A stretch of DNA of 64,000 nucleotides from Dama dama (GCF_033118175.1 NC_083692.1:91306501-91370500); one strand, 5' to 3'; positions 11,054 through 23,996 are shown, numbered from the stretch's first letter. Numbers and translations: made by a program. Notes: generated by a model not told the origin, from the sequence alone.

Positions 11054-14000
11054 AGAGGGATGAAAAGAGTATAACCCAGAGTTCCTTGTCCTCAAAAAGC
11101 ATGTCAGGGAAAATAAAATGTAGACATATCTCAAGATTAACAATACACAACAGCAGATGCTGAAGAAGTAGGTGAGTAATAGAGAAAACAGGTAATAGGT
11201 GAGATATTGTATGGGGAGAAGAAGAATGTTCCTAAACAGAATTTTCAGAAGATTTCAAAAGAAGAGATTGGATTTCAACTGGGCTTTTTTAATAGAGGGA
11301 AGAGGGCATTTCAGGTGGGGGAAATACATGAATGAAGGCATTGCAATCTCATGCGGTGACAGCTCAGAGCAACTTAGGGGACACTGAACTCCTCATTGCA
11401 TCATCAGTGATCCCTCTTGAAACCACAGCCTCATTCTTCTTCCTTATTAGGCTGCTTTTACGAATCCTTCATAAGAGGTTGCACATGTACATGTAAAGAG
11501 AGATTAATCCGTGTTTAAATATATGCATGAGTTATGTATAATTTCAGCCTGATTTAAGTGTCTCTATTGTTGAAAAATTATATGGATTCCAAATGGCATC
11601 CAATTATTAAATTCAGATGCCAGAACCTGTCATTCACAGTGAACTTCTGGGGGTGTACTTTTTCGGCTTTGTATACATTCCTCCAGAAGTGGTAGGCCTA
11701 CAGACATCTCAAACCACAGTGCCAATCAGTGAAATAACGGAAATGGTCACAAAAGTAGATGTGAAGTCATCCTCTCAGCCGTTGGCAATGTGGAGCCTTT
11801 GTTTATTCATACAACCCATATTTGCAGTTCATTCTTTTTAAATGGATTGCCATCCCAAGTGTTTTGATTGCAAAGTATTTATACTTGTGTTTTATAGTTC
11901 TTTCTCACTCAAGTAATTTTGAATATCAGAACACAATTTCAGAAAATATATTTATTCAAATCAGAAGGAAGTGAAGAGAATTCTCTCTTTTGCTGATACA
12001 ATAATTACAAAGTGAGGAAAGTAGATAGTTGTATAGTATTCCATACTCTAAAGTACAAATCACAGCCATGGGTTTTTTTAATTGATAAATAAATGTTGCA
12101 TGGCTTTAGCTAGAGATTGTATCTCAAGTTTAATATTTATACCTGCATGGATAGAAAAACTGTTAGTGGAAATAAGTTTATTTATTCTTTGCAAGTACAC
12201 TCATAATTTGTCAACTTTTAAAAATCACCAATTATTATTCTATTCATGTGTGCCCAGGACAATTCTGAGCCCTCTGAGCTACAGCTAATACTATATTGTG
12301 TGAGTGATTTTGTGTGTGTGTGTGTGTGTTTATTTGAAGAAACTGTTCTTATGACTTTGCTTCTAGAATGTGACCATGTCAAATATTTGGGATTACTTTA
12401 ATCATAATTAGCATTAGTTTCTGGCAAACTGATCTTGACCATTATACGGCCATTCTGAATCTATTATATATATGTGTGTATGTCTGTGTGTGTGTATGTA
12501 CATATACAATTTTTTCACATATGCATCATATTCGAAGTTTCCTTAAACAGCTTTCCCAGCCTGGTTTCACACTGATTGCTCATTTAAGAATTGGTCTGCT
12601 CTCTCTTCTCCTTCTCACTGGACACACGTTTCTCTCAAGCAAGGTGGGCCTCCCAGGACACTGTGCTTTCCTTCCTGTCTTGGTTCCTACACTGTTGTTT
12701 GTGCTTCTTTTGTGCATTTCTTAGGATCTAGCAAACAGCAGAGCACGTGTCGACTGCTCTGTAAATTCTGTCCTGTACCTTGAGTGGGGCAGCCTTTGAG
12801 TCCCCTTCCTATTTCCAAGCTGATTAGCTTGTGGATCCCAATAAACAGACACACATGCACAGGCCCCTGGTATACTCTTTCCTGCTTACAAGGATGTGAT
12901 TTCTTCTTTCTCATTGCTTGAACAGTGGATCTCAATTCACAGCTTCCAGGCAGTACATGGCCAAAAATTCTAAATATTTAATCTCTGGTGCAGGTTTAGT
13001 ATAGTTGGCTGATATCCTCACAGTTAAAAAAAATTGTGGGTGAAATATGAATATCCTGCTAGCTTTTTCATCTGCATTATTATTTTCCAGATACTACGTT
13101 TCTGCATTTTTAGGGACACAGTCTGATCTTGTACAGTGTTCACTGCTTCACACAATATGCAGTTGCTAAGATAACTATATAATTTTGAATGTTGATATAC
13201 CCATAAGAAAGTTTGCATTTTCCTCTAACACATCTGTTTTGCTTTATGCAAGAGAAATTTCTCATGCCAGAATGACTTTCAGTGGATGTATGCAATCTGC
13301 TTTATGTTGAGCCTCTGCAATTCACAGATGCAAATGTTTAAAAAGTAGTGAGGTTAACCTAGTTATTTCTCCATCTGAAACGTCCCCAGTCACTACTTTT
13401 GTCCTTAAAAAAAAATCTTATTGTGTTATAAATCCATTGTGTGTAATTCTTATAGTGTTGCCTCATAATTCTCCTATAAGAACTGAATTAACTCTTTAGT
13501 GGCCTCCTAGGATGAATTTCAAGGTCCTCCTAGCTTATATTGCTGGTTCCACTGTGTCTTCTTAATAGAACTTAGGTTCTTAGGAAGAGAATAAGGGATG
13601 TAGTTTCATTACCCAGAACAGAATCCCATTAACCAAAAGAGCCACCCCCTAAAAGTTTAACCTTCTTAATGTGTGCCCTTTGTTATTAAATCAACAAATA
13701 TTGCTTCACTCTGCGAGGAAGTGTGGGCAAGGCAAAGATAATATATGGATGCCAACCTCAGGAAATGTGCAGTCTAGCTGGACAGATGAAACCTAAAATA
13801 ACAACAGATAGTGCGTGCTGAGTGTCAACTGTTCTGCCCCAGAAGAAGGGAGAGCCCTCTGCTTATCACACCCACTGCTCCAGACACGTGCTCCAGACCT
13901 TAAACTGAACCCAGCCTTTCAGGACCTGAATTGTCCACAGCAAAATACCTAACTTTTCTGGTATAGTTAAGTTGTTGTACGGTGTAAAGCCTTTTACATG

Positions 14001-15735
14001 GCAAGAAGTTTAAGTACGTTAACAGTTGGTCAAAGATTCAAAGCCTTTGAGAGCTTGAGAGAAATCTAACCACACTCATTTTCTGATACAGTCGAACATG
14101 GGAGTGTCTGGTGGTTGAAAGTTCCTGAAACTCTCGAAGCACAGGAAACCTGAGTGCAGATTCTGGTTGAAGATGTTTAACTGGCGGAGCCCCTGGTGAC
14201 AGTGACTGTTTGCAGAAGAAAGCTCTTGTGTTTTCTGAAAACATGTCCTCAAGAAAAGCTCAAAAGCCATTCCATGCTAATTGCAGTTGTGTGATTAAGG
14301 TACAGCTCTGTTGATGTCTAGGATGAGAATGGCAGTGTGCATCCCCCAGAACATGAGCTCACATGGAAAAAACAGACAAAATCCACCCTCCACCCCCACC
14401 CCCACCAAACTGACTGTTGGCAGAAACCTGGTCTGCTTTCTGAAACGGAATGTAGGTTTCCAAATTCTCTAGACAATCTCTTTCCAAAGCAAATGAGAAA
14501 TAAATATCTCAAAGTCACCAGCTTCATGTTTTTAGTGCAAAGTGTTTTCGCTGTTCTGTTTATGTCTTTTCACAACTAGGCTTTCCCTGAAATTCTTGTC
14601 CCAATGGTCCTAGAAATTCATGGAATCAGAGAGCTGGTTTGGAACACAATTGGAATCACTTCCATTCTTACTTCCCCTCCTGCCCTGACTCTCTGCAAAA
14701 TAGGCTCTGTCTGTGCCATCTCCAAAAGAGAAATGACTGTCCTACTCGGAGCACTTGCAGGACAGACAGATTGACATTCTGCCTCTGCAGGGAGATGGGG
14801 GGTGGGGGAGGTGAGGCATGGGGTGACAGGAAGTTGGAGGAGTGAGTAGAGATGAGGAGAGCAAGTTTGCAAAGGGTAAGCTGGGGAGCAGCGCCTTTGC
14901 TACGGGACAGCAGATGGACCACTGTCTTCCTGATCCAGAAAGGTCCAGGGGAAAGCTCGCCATGCCAGCTCACTAGATCGAGGTTCTGAAGGGAAGCAAG
15001 GGAAATGGGCCAGGGACGATGCTTAAGCCCTGCTTGTACAGTCTCCACCTTCTGCCAAAATCCCGCTACCACCAATCCCCCCTCTGAGACCAAGGGTCCT
15101 AGAGTCAGCTGAAATCACAGGACCAGACAACTGGGCCTGGGGCTTAAGATTACATTGATGGGATGGGGTTCAGGGCCAGGCCCACAGGCCTGCTGTGGGG
15201 AGAGCAAGACAGGCCCCAGGCCTTATGGACAGGTTGCCAGGACGTGGTTGTCAGAGCCGGAGCCCAGGGGCAGAAGCCTGCAGACAGCAAGTGTGGCCAA
15301 ATGCCCTGTACCAAAGAGCTACAGAGTTGCCAGCTCCAGCTGAAGGCAAAGAAGTGCCCCTCACACGGGAGCTGAGCCAGACCCAACAGCCCCTACTCTC
15401 CTCCCCAGATGTTATCCAGAATCACTTATGTCCTTGTTTGTTCCTCGTTTGCTCCAGCTCTTTCTGGGGACTAGGCCTTGGTGTAGACATGGGAGAGAGT
15501 CACCCATGATACATGCCAAAAGGTCAATCACCAGATGCTTCTCCTGCCGGCCGGAAGTGGGCCCTAAATCCTCTCCGTGAGACTTGCTGGCCCGATGAGC
15601 ATCCCTCGGTGAGAGCTCAGTGCTGCTGCCGACAGAGCCAGGCCCGAGTTCGCCCTGCAGAGGAACCCCAAGGGGGGCCCAGCCGCGGGGTCCAGGCTTA
15701 TTTCCTGACCTGCCCTCCCCTGGCTCTCCTGAGCC
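11054..15735. other. Intronic sequence with two TG microsatellites
   Basis: (TG)n lies at about 12310-12329 and a TA/TG-rich run at about 12465-12505. The frame at 14668-15093 (-) has no recognisable domain. Nothing else was identified. Confidence 0.4.
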
Positions 15736-15739
15736 ATGC

Positions 15740-16195
15740 CGTGTTCTTCCTGTCCCCTCAAAGATGCCATATGCTTTCCTGCCTCTGAGCATTCCCACAT
15801 GCTGTTCCTTTTGCCTTGACTGCCCTTTCTTGCCTTCCTCTGTCTGGAAGAATCTGCCTAATCCTTTGAAATCCAGTTCAGACATAACCTTCCTCAGTAA
15901 AACTTTCTCCGCCAGCACTACCACCTCCTTTTCTGGTAGAATTAAGTCCTCATTGTTCCTTCCTCAGTGACCACTCACCATCTATATGTACCTCTAGCCC
16001 TTTATGGCAGACTAGTTCATGCACGTTTTTGGTTAGATTCCAAACATCTCAAAGACAGGGACCTGAATGTCTGTCTATTCATCTTTGTGTTCCCTCCCAG
16101 CATATAGATGGTAATTTACACATCTTATTGCAAATCTGTTTGTAATTTACCTAGAACCTGGTTTGTAATTTACACCTCTCATTGCAAATCTGTTA
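15740..16195 (-). mobile_element. L2 3' region, reverse, with internal duplication
   Basis: GCCTTGACTGCCCTTTCTTG, AATCCAGTTCAGACATAACC and CATCTTTGTGTTCCCTCCCAGCAT (read in parts) match reversed L2. GTAATTTACAC..TTGCAAATCTGTT occurs at 16111-16140 and again at 16165-16194 with two mismatches over 30 bases. Confidence 0.7.
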
Positions 16196-16764
16196 CCTGA
16201 GATGCGAGCCTTTAGCACTCATTAACATTTTAGCTCTGACTCATTGAGAAAGTCAAAAGCAAGGGCAAGTGGAATAGCTGATATTTATGCCTTTCTGTGT
16301 GCTGCCTTCCTCTCACTCCACATCCACCAGGAGGGTCAACCAGGACATCACTGGCCCCTGCAGAGAGGGAGTGGACAAGGGGGGCGGGTTCCCTCCAGTG
16401 ACACTGCAGAAGGGTTGGAGATGTCAGCCAGTTCTGAGAGTTGAGCTGAGCTGTCCTGGAGGTGGAGTGAAATTGGTCCCTGGTGGCCTTCCAAAGTATT
16501 TGGCTTTCTGAAGCTGCCCGTGGCTCGGGAAATCAGATCAAGGCTTTCATGGGAGTGCTTCTCTGTGCTGGGAGGTATAAATGCAGCATGACATGAGTCT
16601 CCCTCCACCCAGGACAGGGTGTGCTCTGCGAGCATGTGCCCAGAGCCAGCTCTGCACGCAAGGACGTGTTCTAGAACCAAGTCCTCCTGGCCGCCCTGGA
16701 GCTGATGCAGGCCTTGTCAGAAAAGTGGCTTAAAAGCCAGGCAGAGTCAGACATTCAAAAACTA

Positions 16765-17135
16765 ACTGATGTCTTAGTCCATTCATGCTACTATAACAAA
16801 ATACACACACTAGGTGGCTTACAAACAGCAGACATTTGTTTCCCGCAGCCCTAGAGCAGGGAAGTCCAAGTTCAGGGTACTGGAAGGGTCACGGCCTGGT
16901 GCAGGCCTGCTTCCTGCTTCACAGCCATGCCTCTCCCTAGGCTCTGCGTGGTGAAAGCGGAAGAGATGTCTCCAGAGCCTCTTCTATAAGGGCACTAACC
17001 CCATTCGTGAGGGCTCCACCCTCTGGCTTGAGCACCTCTCAAAAGCCCTGCCTTTTAATACCATCATCTTTCGGGCGGCGGGGGGGGGGGGGTAGGGTCT
17101 CAACATGTGAATTTTGAAAAGACATAAACAGTCTT
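16765..17135. mobile_element. Old mammalian interspersed repeat with poly-G run
   Basis: GTCTTAGTCCATTCATGCTA, TAGGTGGCTTACAAACAGCA, GAGGGCTCCACCCTCTGGC and TCAACATGTGAATTTTG show the same family as 8665. It is interrupted by a run of about 14 G at 17077-17091. Confidence 0.65.
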
Positions 17136-18225
17136 TTCAAACACCCAGGCCACAGCACTGGATATGTGAAGCTATTAGAGAATTAATGTTCTAAGAAACA
17201 TTGTTTATTGGCCTAGGGAACATTGTTCATTGTCCTAGGAAACATTGGCCATTAAGTTACTAAAAATGTGATTATAGAATTGTGATTATGTTTTTTTTTT
17301 TTAAAGAATCCTTGTCTTTTATAAAAATATACTAAAATATTTATAGGTAAATGTTGTGATGGCTGGGATTTGCTTTGACACAGTGTAGGAAGGAGGGGTA
17401 ACAGGTGAATATGGAAGGTTGGCCACAAGTGGACAATTGCTAGAGTTGGGTGCCTTGGTGCTTGTTAGGCTGTTCAGTCTGCTCTTGTGTATGTTTGAAA
17501 TTTTTCATAATAGGATTTTTCTAAAGCATTTAGGCAGGGGAAAAAAAGTGGAAATAAGGTTATTGTGTTCTCATCCCCTCAATTCTTAGATTTGCTTTAT
17601 TTTGCCTCTTTGCCTCATCCAAGATCACCTCTGAGGATTAGAGAAGAGGACCGAAGTTATTGGTTTCTCCAGCACCTTCTTAAGAGGGCTTACTTCAGAT
17701 TTCCGAAACACATTTAAGGCCTTTGTAAAGAAGATGCTTTTCCTCCTCCCATTGGTCAGGTGGGGTTGGGGACCGCCTTGAGTCCTGGACAGCAGGTTAG
17801 TGCTGGGCCTCATCTCCTGCTGACACAAAGCACTTACCTCTCCCCAGAGTTAATGGGAGAGATGCCTTTTTGATGACAGGTTATAGAGGAGAAATGTGCC
17901 CCTTCATTGTGCCTGTATCCCAGGGGAGCTGGCAAGGGCACTGTTTATAAGAAAGACCCCCCTTTCATGGGCCTAACTCTGCTTGGAAGCCAACTGATGA
18001 ATATGTGTTATCTGATAGAACCTGGCGACCCCCAGCCACATGGGCACAGACAGAGCAGAGGGCAGGCTCAGCACTGAATTATTTAATCTCTCAAATGTTT
18101 CCATTTTGTCTTCCTCCACAGACTAGATGCTCTGAAGTCCATTAGCTTAATGTTTTGCAGAGTGGATTTCCATTGGTCTCATTTCCACCACCCCCCTGTT
18201 TCTTAAGCATCCCCCTTTGCACATG
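17136..18225. other. Intronic sequence, no gene recognised
   Basis: A short imperfect repeat of CCTAGG(G/A)AACATTG occurs around 17211-17245. No exon or young repeat was seen. Confidence 0.35.
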
Positions 18226-18230
18226 AAAAT

Positions 18231-18298
18231 ATGCGCGCGCGCGCACACACACACACAGACACAGACACAGACACACACACACACACACACACACACAC
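18231..18298. repeat. (GC)n-(AC)n microsatellite, alternating purine-pyrimidine
   Basis: ATGCGCGCGCGCGC leads directly into (AC)n with a few ACAG variants. The first about 26 bases alternate strictly, which favours left-handed Z-DNA. Confidence 0.9.
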
Positions 18299-18299
18299 T

Positions 18300-19182
18300 C
18301 CACCTTGGGAGGCTGTATGCTCATGCCATGGTCCTGGACCACTTCCCAGCTCCATGACCCAACTTTCCACCTATGCAGCCTACAGACATGGTTGCAAGAG
18401 AGCTGGGAAAGACTAACTCATTGAGGGTGACAGGGAGTGGAGGAGTCAACATGGCAAGTGTGTGCCAACCAGTACAGTCTTAAATGGAACCATATAAGAC
18501 CAAGAGTTTGGAGGGGAACCCCCTGTTGAGTTAACGTCTCGTCTAGCTTCCTGTCTAGAAGGCTTCTGTGTTCTGTTTATAAGGGCATGACTTGGAGGAA
18601 AGTGCCAAAGCCATATTCGCATTCTAGATGCCATAGAGCTGTAAATGAGGATGAGTACAGTGGACTACTAACTTGGGGTCCAGGAGAAGCCGAGGGTCAA
18701 GAAAAATGAGGCAAACCTAACAGGCTGGAATGTGATCTGGGTGCATGTAAAGGGCTGTGCTTGGGGCCCTCTGCACAGAGCAGAGTGAGAAGGAATCTCT
18801 TAACTGGGAACTTAAATATGAGGCAATAGAATGATGGCACTGCAGAAACCCACACACACATTTTTTAAAGTCTGGTTGCATGGATAATTGAGATTGAAAG
18901 CATCGATACCATAGTATGTCCAGAAGGGTCAATCTTGACACCACAATTTATTTCCTGTAGGTTCTAGAGGGGGTCATCTCAATAGTTAGCTGTTAGTAGG
19001 AAAGATATGATTATTTCTGTGACGGTGCCTGATCCTGTTGCCTGATACTGTGTGTTGCATGCAGAAGTTGGTCCACAAAGATCTTTCCTGTTGAGCCTCA
19101 TGGCATCCTTCAGGTATCAAATTGTTGTGCATGTCAGGGGGCACTGGGACTGTGTTGGTTTCCATTTCCTCTGAGATGGGGA
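18300..19182. other. Intronic sequence, no gene recognised
   Basis: No repeat or coding likeness was recognised. Confidence 0.35.
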
Positions 19183-19333
19183 ACTTATGGGGCTCTTACT
19201 GAGCTGGGTCCTAGGAATTTTAGAGGAGCTTGATGATCTTGTCCCTGCCAAGTGGCATTGATTTTATAGGAGATTCTGCAGCTGTGGGGACCGCTGCTGT
19301 GAGCAGAGAGCCCTGTGAGTGAGCCAGGAGGTA
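19183..19333 (+). repeat. Copy A of a 151-bp near-identical direct repeat
   Basis: Identical to 20857-21007 except at 19277 (T here, G at 20951). The flanks of the two copies do not match. It is probably the derived copy: copy B continues leftward into L2-like sequence, whereas this copy starts abruptly. Confidence 0.95.
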
Positions 19334-19459
19334 ATGGTTAGTTTTGTTGTCCCCTTTAAGTTCCTAAGTGGCACAGTAGGGTGGGAGAGAGGAGATGGAG
19401 CCAGAGTAGGTTTTATAATTGTCTTCATCATCACAGTGAAGGCCACCATATTTTCCCTA

Positions 19460-19635
19460 GACCAGGTGCCAGGCACAGGCTCAGCACTTTGCCTTCACTG
19501 GCCCTTTTAATCCTCACAGAAACGCCAGAAAGATACCTGGTGGTATTGCTCCTTTTTTATAGGGAAGCACAGCTTAGAAGAGTTAAGTCATTTGCCCCAG
19601 GCTGCAGAGCTGGAAAGGGGTAGAGCTGGACTGGA
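19460..19635 (-). mobile_element. MIR SINE, reverse
   Basis: CCAGGTGCCAGGCACAGGCT, TTTTAATCCTCACAGAAAC, GGGAAGCACAGCTTAGAAGA and CATTTGCCCCAGGCTGCAGA follow reversed MIR. Confidence 0.75.
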
Positions 19636-19959
19636 GGAGCTGTTCTCACCAGAGTCCGGGCCCTTCATGCCTTCCCGTTCTCCCCTTTGCACAGCATGGA
19701 CGCCGAATGCTCCTTGACATGCTCCTTGCAGCGTTCGGGGTCATGGTAACCAGAACTTGGAGATTCACTTCAAATGGACATGCCAGCTCACCCTGCCACT
19801 TCCCTGATCGGAGGACAAAGACAGGTTCAGCATATATTGATCCTTGCTTATTATTCCCTCTCTTGCTTACTTTTCTAGTCACGGTCAGAGGAAACCAGGA
19901 AAATCTGATGCTAAGAAGAGAGTTTTGCTTTCTTTCATTTATGTGTATATGTATAATTG

Positions 19960-20221
19960 TATTTCTCTACTTTCGGCTGTGCGGGGTCTTCATCGCAGCA
20001 CAGGCTTTTCTCGAGTTGTGGCGTGGGGGCTCCTCCCTGGGGTGACTTCTCGTCTGTGGAGCGCGGACTTGCCGCTCCCAGGCTATAGAGCACAGGCTCA
20101 GTAGTCGTGGCGCGTGGGCTTAGCTGCTCCGCAGCACGTGGAATCCTCCCGGTCAGGGCTCCAACCCACGTCTCCTACAATGGCAGGCAGATTCCTTACC
20201 TTTGGACCACCAGGATAGCCC
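19960..20221 (-). mobile_element. CHR-type tRNA-Glu-derived SINE, reverse
   Basis: TTTCGGCTGTGCGGGGTCTT, TAGTCGTGGCGCGTGGGCTT and the tRNA-like end CTTTGGACCACCAGGATAGC mark a cetartiodactyl SINE in reverse. CpGs are still frequent. Confidence 0.8.
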
Positions 20222-20856
20222 TCAGAAATAGTTCTTACTGTCAGGGGAAAAGAGAAGACAAGTTCACATTTGCCTCTTTCTTCTGCAATGAAAGATGGAT
20301 AGAAGGGAAATCATTAGAAATAAAATTAATGAATAAAGACAAAAGGATATATTTCTTACTAATCACTTCTCCTTCTTGTCTTACTAAATCTTCAACGTGT
20401 ACCTGGTATAAAAATCACATATCTGGCATGAAAATGTAGATGATCACAATGAAATAGTAACTTCCCATGGACTTTGCTGGCTTAATTCTGCCCTGACCTG
20501 TAGCCAAAATGTTAGATTTCCACCACAGATAAGAGGAAAATGCAGAAAGTAACTCATCAGACAGGTAAACCTGATGTGACTGTAGGATTCAGTCAGATGC
20601 TTTTGTTATACAATCCAGCAATCAACGTGGAGAAGCCTTGGTGTTTTCGACTCTGCCTTTCAAACGGGATTTAGACGTTACTTGGGGTCTCGCTCTCCAA
20701 TGTGCATCCCTAGGAGTAAACCAGAGCACCTTCCTGTTTCTAAGAAACCTGTGTGTCATTCTCACAAAACCTGGCAGCCAAGTTTGAGACCCGCACTAGT
20801 GATCTCTGGCCAGGAGGTAAGGGAACATTTCAGAGAAAATCAGTCATTCAACAGGT

Positions 20857-21007
20857 ACTTATGGGGCTCTTACTGAGCTGGGTCCTAGGAATTTTAGAGG
20901 AGCTTGATGATCTTGTCCCTGCCAAGTGGCATTGATTTTATAGGAGATTCGGCAGCTGTGGGGACCGCTGCTGTGAGCAGAGAGCCCTGTGAGTGAGCCA
21001 GGAGGTA
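20857..21007 (+). repeat. Copy B of a 151-bp near-identical direct repeat (probable source)
   Basis: It matches 19183-19333 at 150 of 151 bases, offset by 1,674 bp. The sequence just before it (CAGTCATTCAACAGGTACTT) continues an L2-like 3' end into the repeat, so this copy looks ancestral. The last bases (AGGAGGTA) resemble a splice donor, but no exon is supported. Confidence 0.95.
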
Positions 21008-21354
21008 GGAGGCAGGCTGACAACTCCAGCCAACCCCTGGGGACAGCAGGGTCATACCCACAGGGCCGTCAGCACCTGTGGAAGTAGGAGCTGCCTCCTT
21101 TGCCTCCTCTCCGGGGCCCACTCTGAAAGCACTTGGGTAATTATCGTTTCCACTGCTGCCTTGGGTGGCTGGTTTTAGTGCATTAATTATTGGCCATGTC
21201 GAGAGACTTGCGCTGCTCCCTCTGAACTCTGGCTTTTTTTCCTCCCAGTGCCTGCGGCACCCTGCTTGTGAAGTCAGAATAGTTCCTTGGCTTCCGTTCC
21301 TTCTGTGTCACGTGAAAATCAGGCAGTTTCCAGCTTTCCTCTCTTCTCTAACTT

Positions 21355-21764
21355 TGTTGTTGTTCAGTCGCCCAGTTCTGTCTGACTCTCTGCGACCTCA
21401 TAGACTGCAGCATGCCAGGCTTCCCTGTCTTTCACCATTTCCTAGAGTTTGCTCAAACTCATGTCCATCAAGTTGGTGAAGCCATTCAACCGTCTCATCC
21501 TCTGTCATCCCCTTCTCCTCCTGCCCTCGATCTTTCCCAGCATCAGGATCTTTTCCAGTGAGTCAGCTCTTCACATCAAGTGGCCAAAGTATTGGAGTTT
21601 CAGCTTCAGCATCACTCCTTCCAATGAATATTCTGGACTGATCTCCTTTAGGATGGACTGGTTTGATCTCCTTGCAGTCCAAGGGACTCTGAAGAGTCTT
21701 CTCCAGCACCACAGTTCAAAAGCATCAATTCTTTGGTGCTCAGTCTTCTTTATGGCTTCTTATG
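21355..21764 (-). mobile_element. BovB LINE 3' fragment, reverse, with target-site duplication
   Basis: TTGTTGTTCAGTCGCCCAG, CATCAAGTGGCCAAAGTATT and CTTGCAGTCCAAGGGACTCT are reversed BovB. TCTAACTT flanks it at 21347-21354 and 21765-21772. The frames at 21165-21769 (+) are shadows of it. Confidence 0.92.
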
Positions 21765-21772
21765 TCTAACTT

Positions 21773-23469
21773 ACCCTCTACTTTTTGCCCTTGGAGAGGT
21801 TTATGCAATTACATCAACCAAATTCTCTAACCTCAGTGGCAGGTGGGTTTGGAGGGGGTGCCAAGGCAAGAAGAATGCAGTTGTTTGGAAATAAAGCCAC
21901 CTGAGCTGGAGTGAAGCAGTCTTTTTCTTTCCGTTTCACAGTTCGGTTATATCTGCCTGCACACTGACTAATCTTGAGAGCATCTCTCCCCTGGTGTCGG
22001 TTTCTTTGGGCAGGAATCTAATTCTGCATGTATCTTAGGTGATACATGTGGTTTCTTAGTTTCTCCTGGAAACTAAGGGAATTTTCTTTTCTGTTCTCAA
22101 AATGTTAATGGCTAAAGAGTCCTAGAGCCATTCAGGCACTCTTCTTATACTCTTGGCTCACCAGGATGGCCACCACTCTGCCGGCGGCCTTCAGGTGTGG
22201 GGTAAGGCCACTGAAATGAGCAGCAGGCCCTTTGCTAGACCCAGAGCTCCTGACCTGCAGGGAATACCGTTGCAGCACAGTTCCTAGTACCTAGGAGATG
22301 CTCAATAAATAATCATTGGATGGAACAAAACCAATTCCTGATGTGGAACCAGGTTTAGAGTAAATGTTCAATAAGTATTTGTTGAAGTATGAATAAATTA
22401 CTGTGTTTCATGGAGGAAGAATTCCATCTTCATAGAGCTTGCCTCGTTTGAACCTCCAAAAGGACTCGGGCTCAATAAACTAGGAAAACAGCCATAGGCA
22501 GGGAAGCAGATGGCTGATCCGAGCCCTCCAGCTGAGAAGACTAGCAGTGGTCCTGCGGGCACTTGGATGCCCTGACCTCACAGAAGCTTGCAGGAGTAGA
22601 ACAGGCCTGGGGTGGGGTGGGGGTGCAAATCCAAGGGATTCCTCTGCCCTCTTTGGCATTCTTCGCAGCAGCACATGCTTTGCTGTGCCAGGCCCCAGCT
22701 TCAGTAGCTTGAAGAGTCTAGTAATGATCAAGGGAGGCAGGGGTATGTGTGGAGAGCACTCTAGTAGCAAATATTTCTTTTGCAAAAGAGCCCAGTAAGC
22801 TGTTGACTTTCTCTCAAGTGTTCAAAGGCTACCAGAGGACTGACAAGCCAATTTAATCCTATTAACACAAGAAGCATCCCCAGTGCAGGGGGAAGTACAT
22901 GACGGAGGAGTGTCAGTTTCTCCTTGAGAGAGCCAGACGGGGAGGGGAAAGCTGCCTTCCAGGTCCCAGGGTGCCTGCCCTGTGTTCTTCCAAAACAGGC
23001 TCTTATCTCATCCGGGTAAGTACTTGTTTCACTCTCAGGAGAGCAAACACAGCCAAGTAAGGATGTAGATGTGTCCTCACGTGTGCAGAGCCAAAGGAAG
23101 AAGGAGCTGTGGTTGACCTTCTCGTTGACCATTCAGGAAGAAAGATCCTGGAGTTAGCATCATAGGAGATACCAATTCACTGAAATCCATCACAAGAGCC
23201 TCACGAGACACCCTTAGATGGAGCAGTAGGACCGCAGTTTTGTCCTGGCCACAGATTCCCTCTCGGCTCTCAGTGCAGACAGAAGAGACCAAATGCTTTT
23301 AGTTTGGCCTAAATGCAGAGCCGGATATTGGAGCAGCAGCTCCCAACTCAGGCACCATCTAGCGAGGGCAAGGAGCTTAACTTCTACCCCTCATCTCTGC
23401 AAAGGGGGAGCTCAGGGTAGATGATGTCGAAGGCGCAGAGGGAGCTCTAACATGCTTTATTCAATAGCA
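21773..23469. other. Intronic sequence with L2/MIR 3'-end pieces
   Basis: CCTAGTACCTAGGAGATGCT with CAATAAATAATCATTGGATG at about 22285-22325 is an L2/MIR 3' end in reverse. The rest was not recognised. Confidence 0.4.
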
Positions 23470-23552
23470 TTGGGTTGGCCAAAAAGTTCCTTTGGGTATT
23501 TTCCTGTAACATCTTAGTGGAAAAACCCAAACAAGCTTTTTGGCCAGTCCAA
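23470..23552. mobile_element. Short mariner-type inverted-repeat element (MITE)
   Basis: TTGGGTTGGCCAAAAAGTTC at the left and AAGCTTTTTGGCCAGTCCAA at the right are near-inverted repeats, with AAAAACCCAAAC inside. This is the small palindromic mariner derivative common in ruminants. It has no coding capacity. Confidence 0.85.
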
Positions 23553-23996
23553 TACTTATCTCCTTAATTATCCTCATGTCATTTCTCTACACCTTATTCT
23601 TTTGCAGATGTCAGATCAAGATACAGATACTGTCCCTGCATATGTATTTCCCACAGTCAAGTCTTGGCTGCTGCCCTGTGTCCACCTGTCCCAACTTAGC
23701 TCCCTCTAAGTCTAACCACCCCTGGGAGCTTCAGCTCAGTCACTTATTCCATAACATGTATCAGCTACACAGCTCAGAGCTTGTTAGTGCCCTGGCGAAC
23801 AAAATAGTTATGGTCCCTGCCTTTTTTGAATCTTATACTTTTAGAGGAAGACATAGAAACAAAGTTATAGACGATTACAAACTGTCATGTGTATTATGAT
23901 GAAAAATGAGTAGGGCTTGACCTACTTTCATCTCAGAGGTGGAAAAAGACTGCCCTGAGGAAGTATTATTTGATCTGAGACACCTAGAATGGGAGT

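Noticed and set aside
14668..15093. 141-codon antisense frame
   Set aside because: No family likeness; overlapping frames on the other strand; most likely chance.
15412..15924. 170-codon antisense frame
   Set aside because: Overlaps a reversed L2 remnant and has no recognisable domain or splice support.
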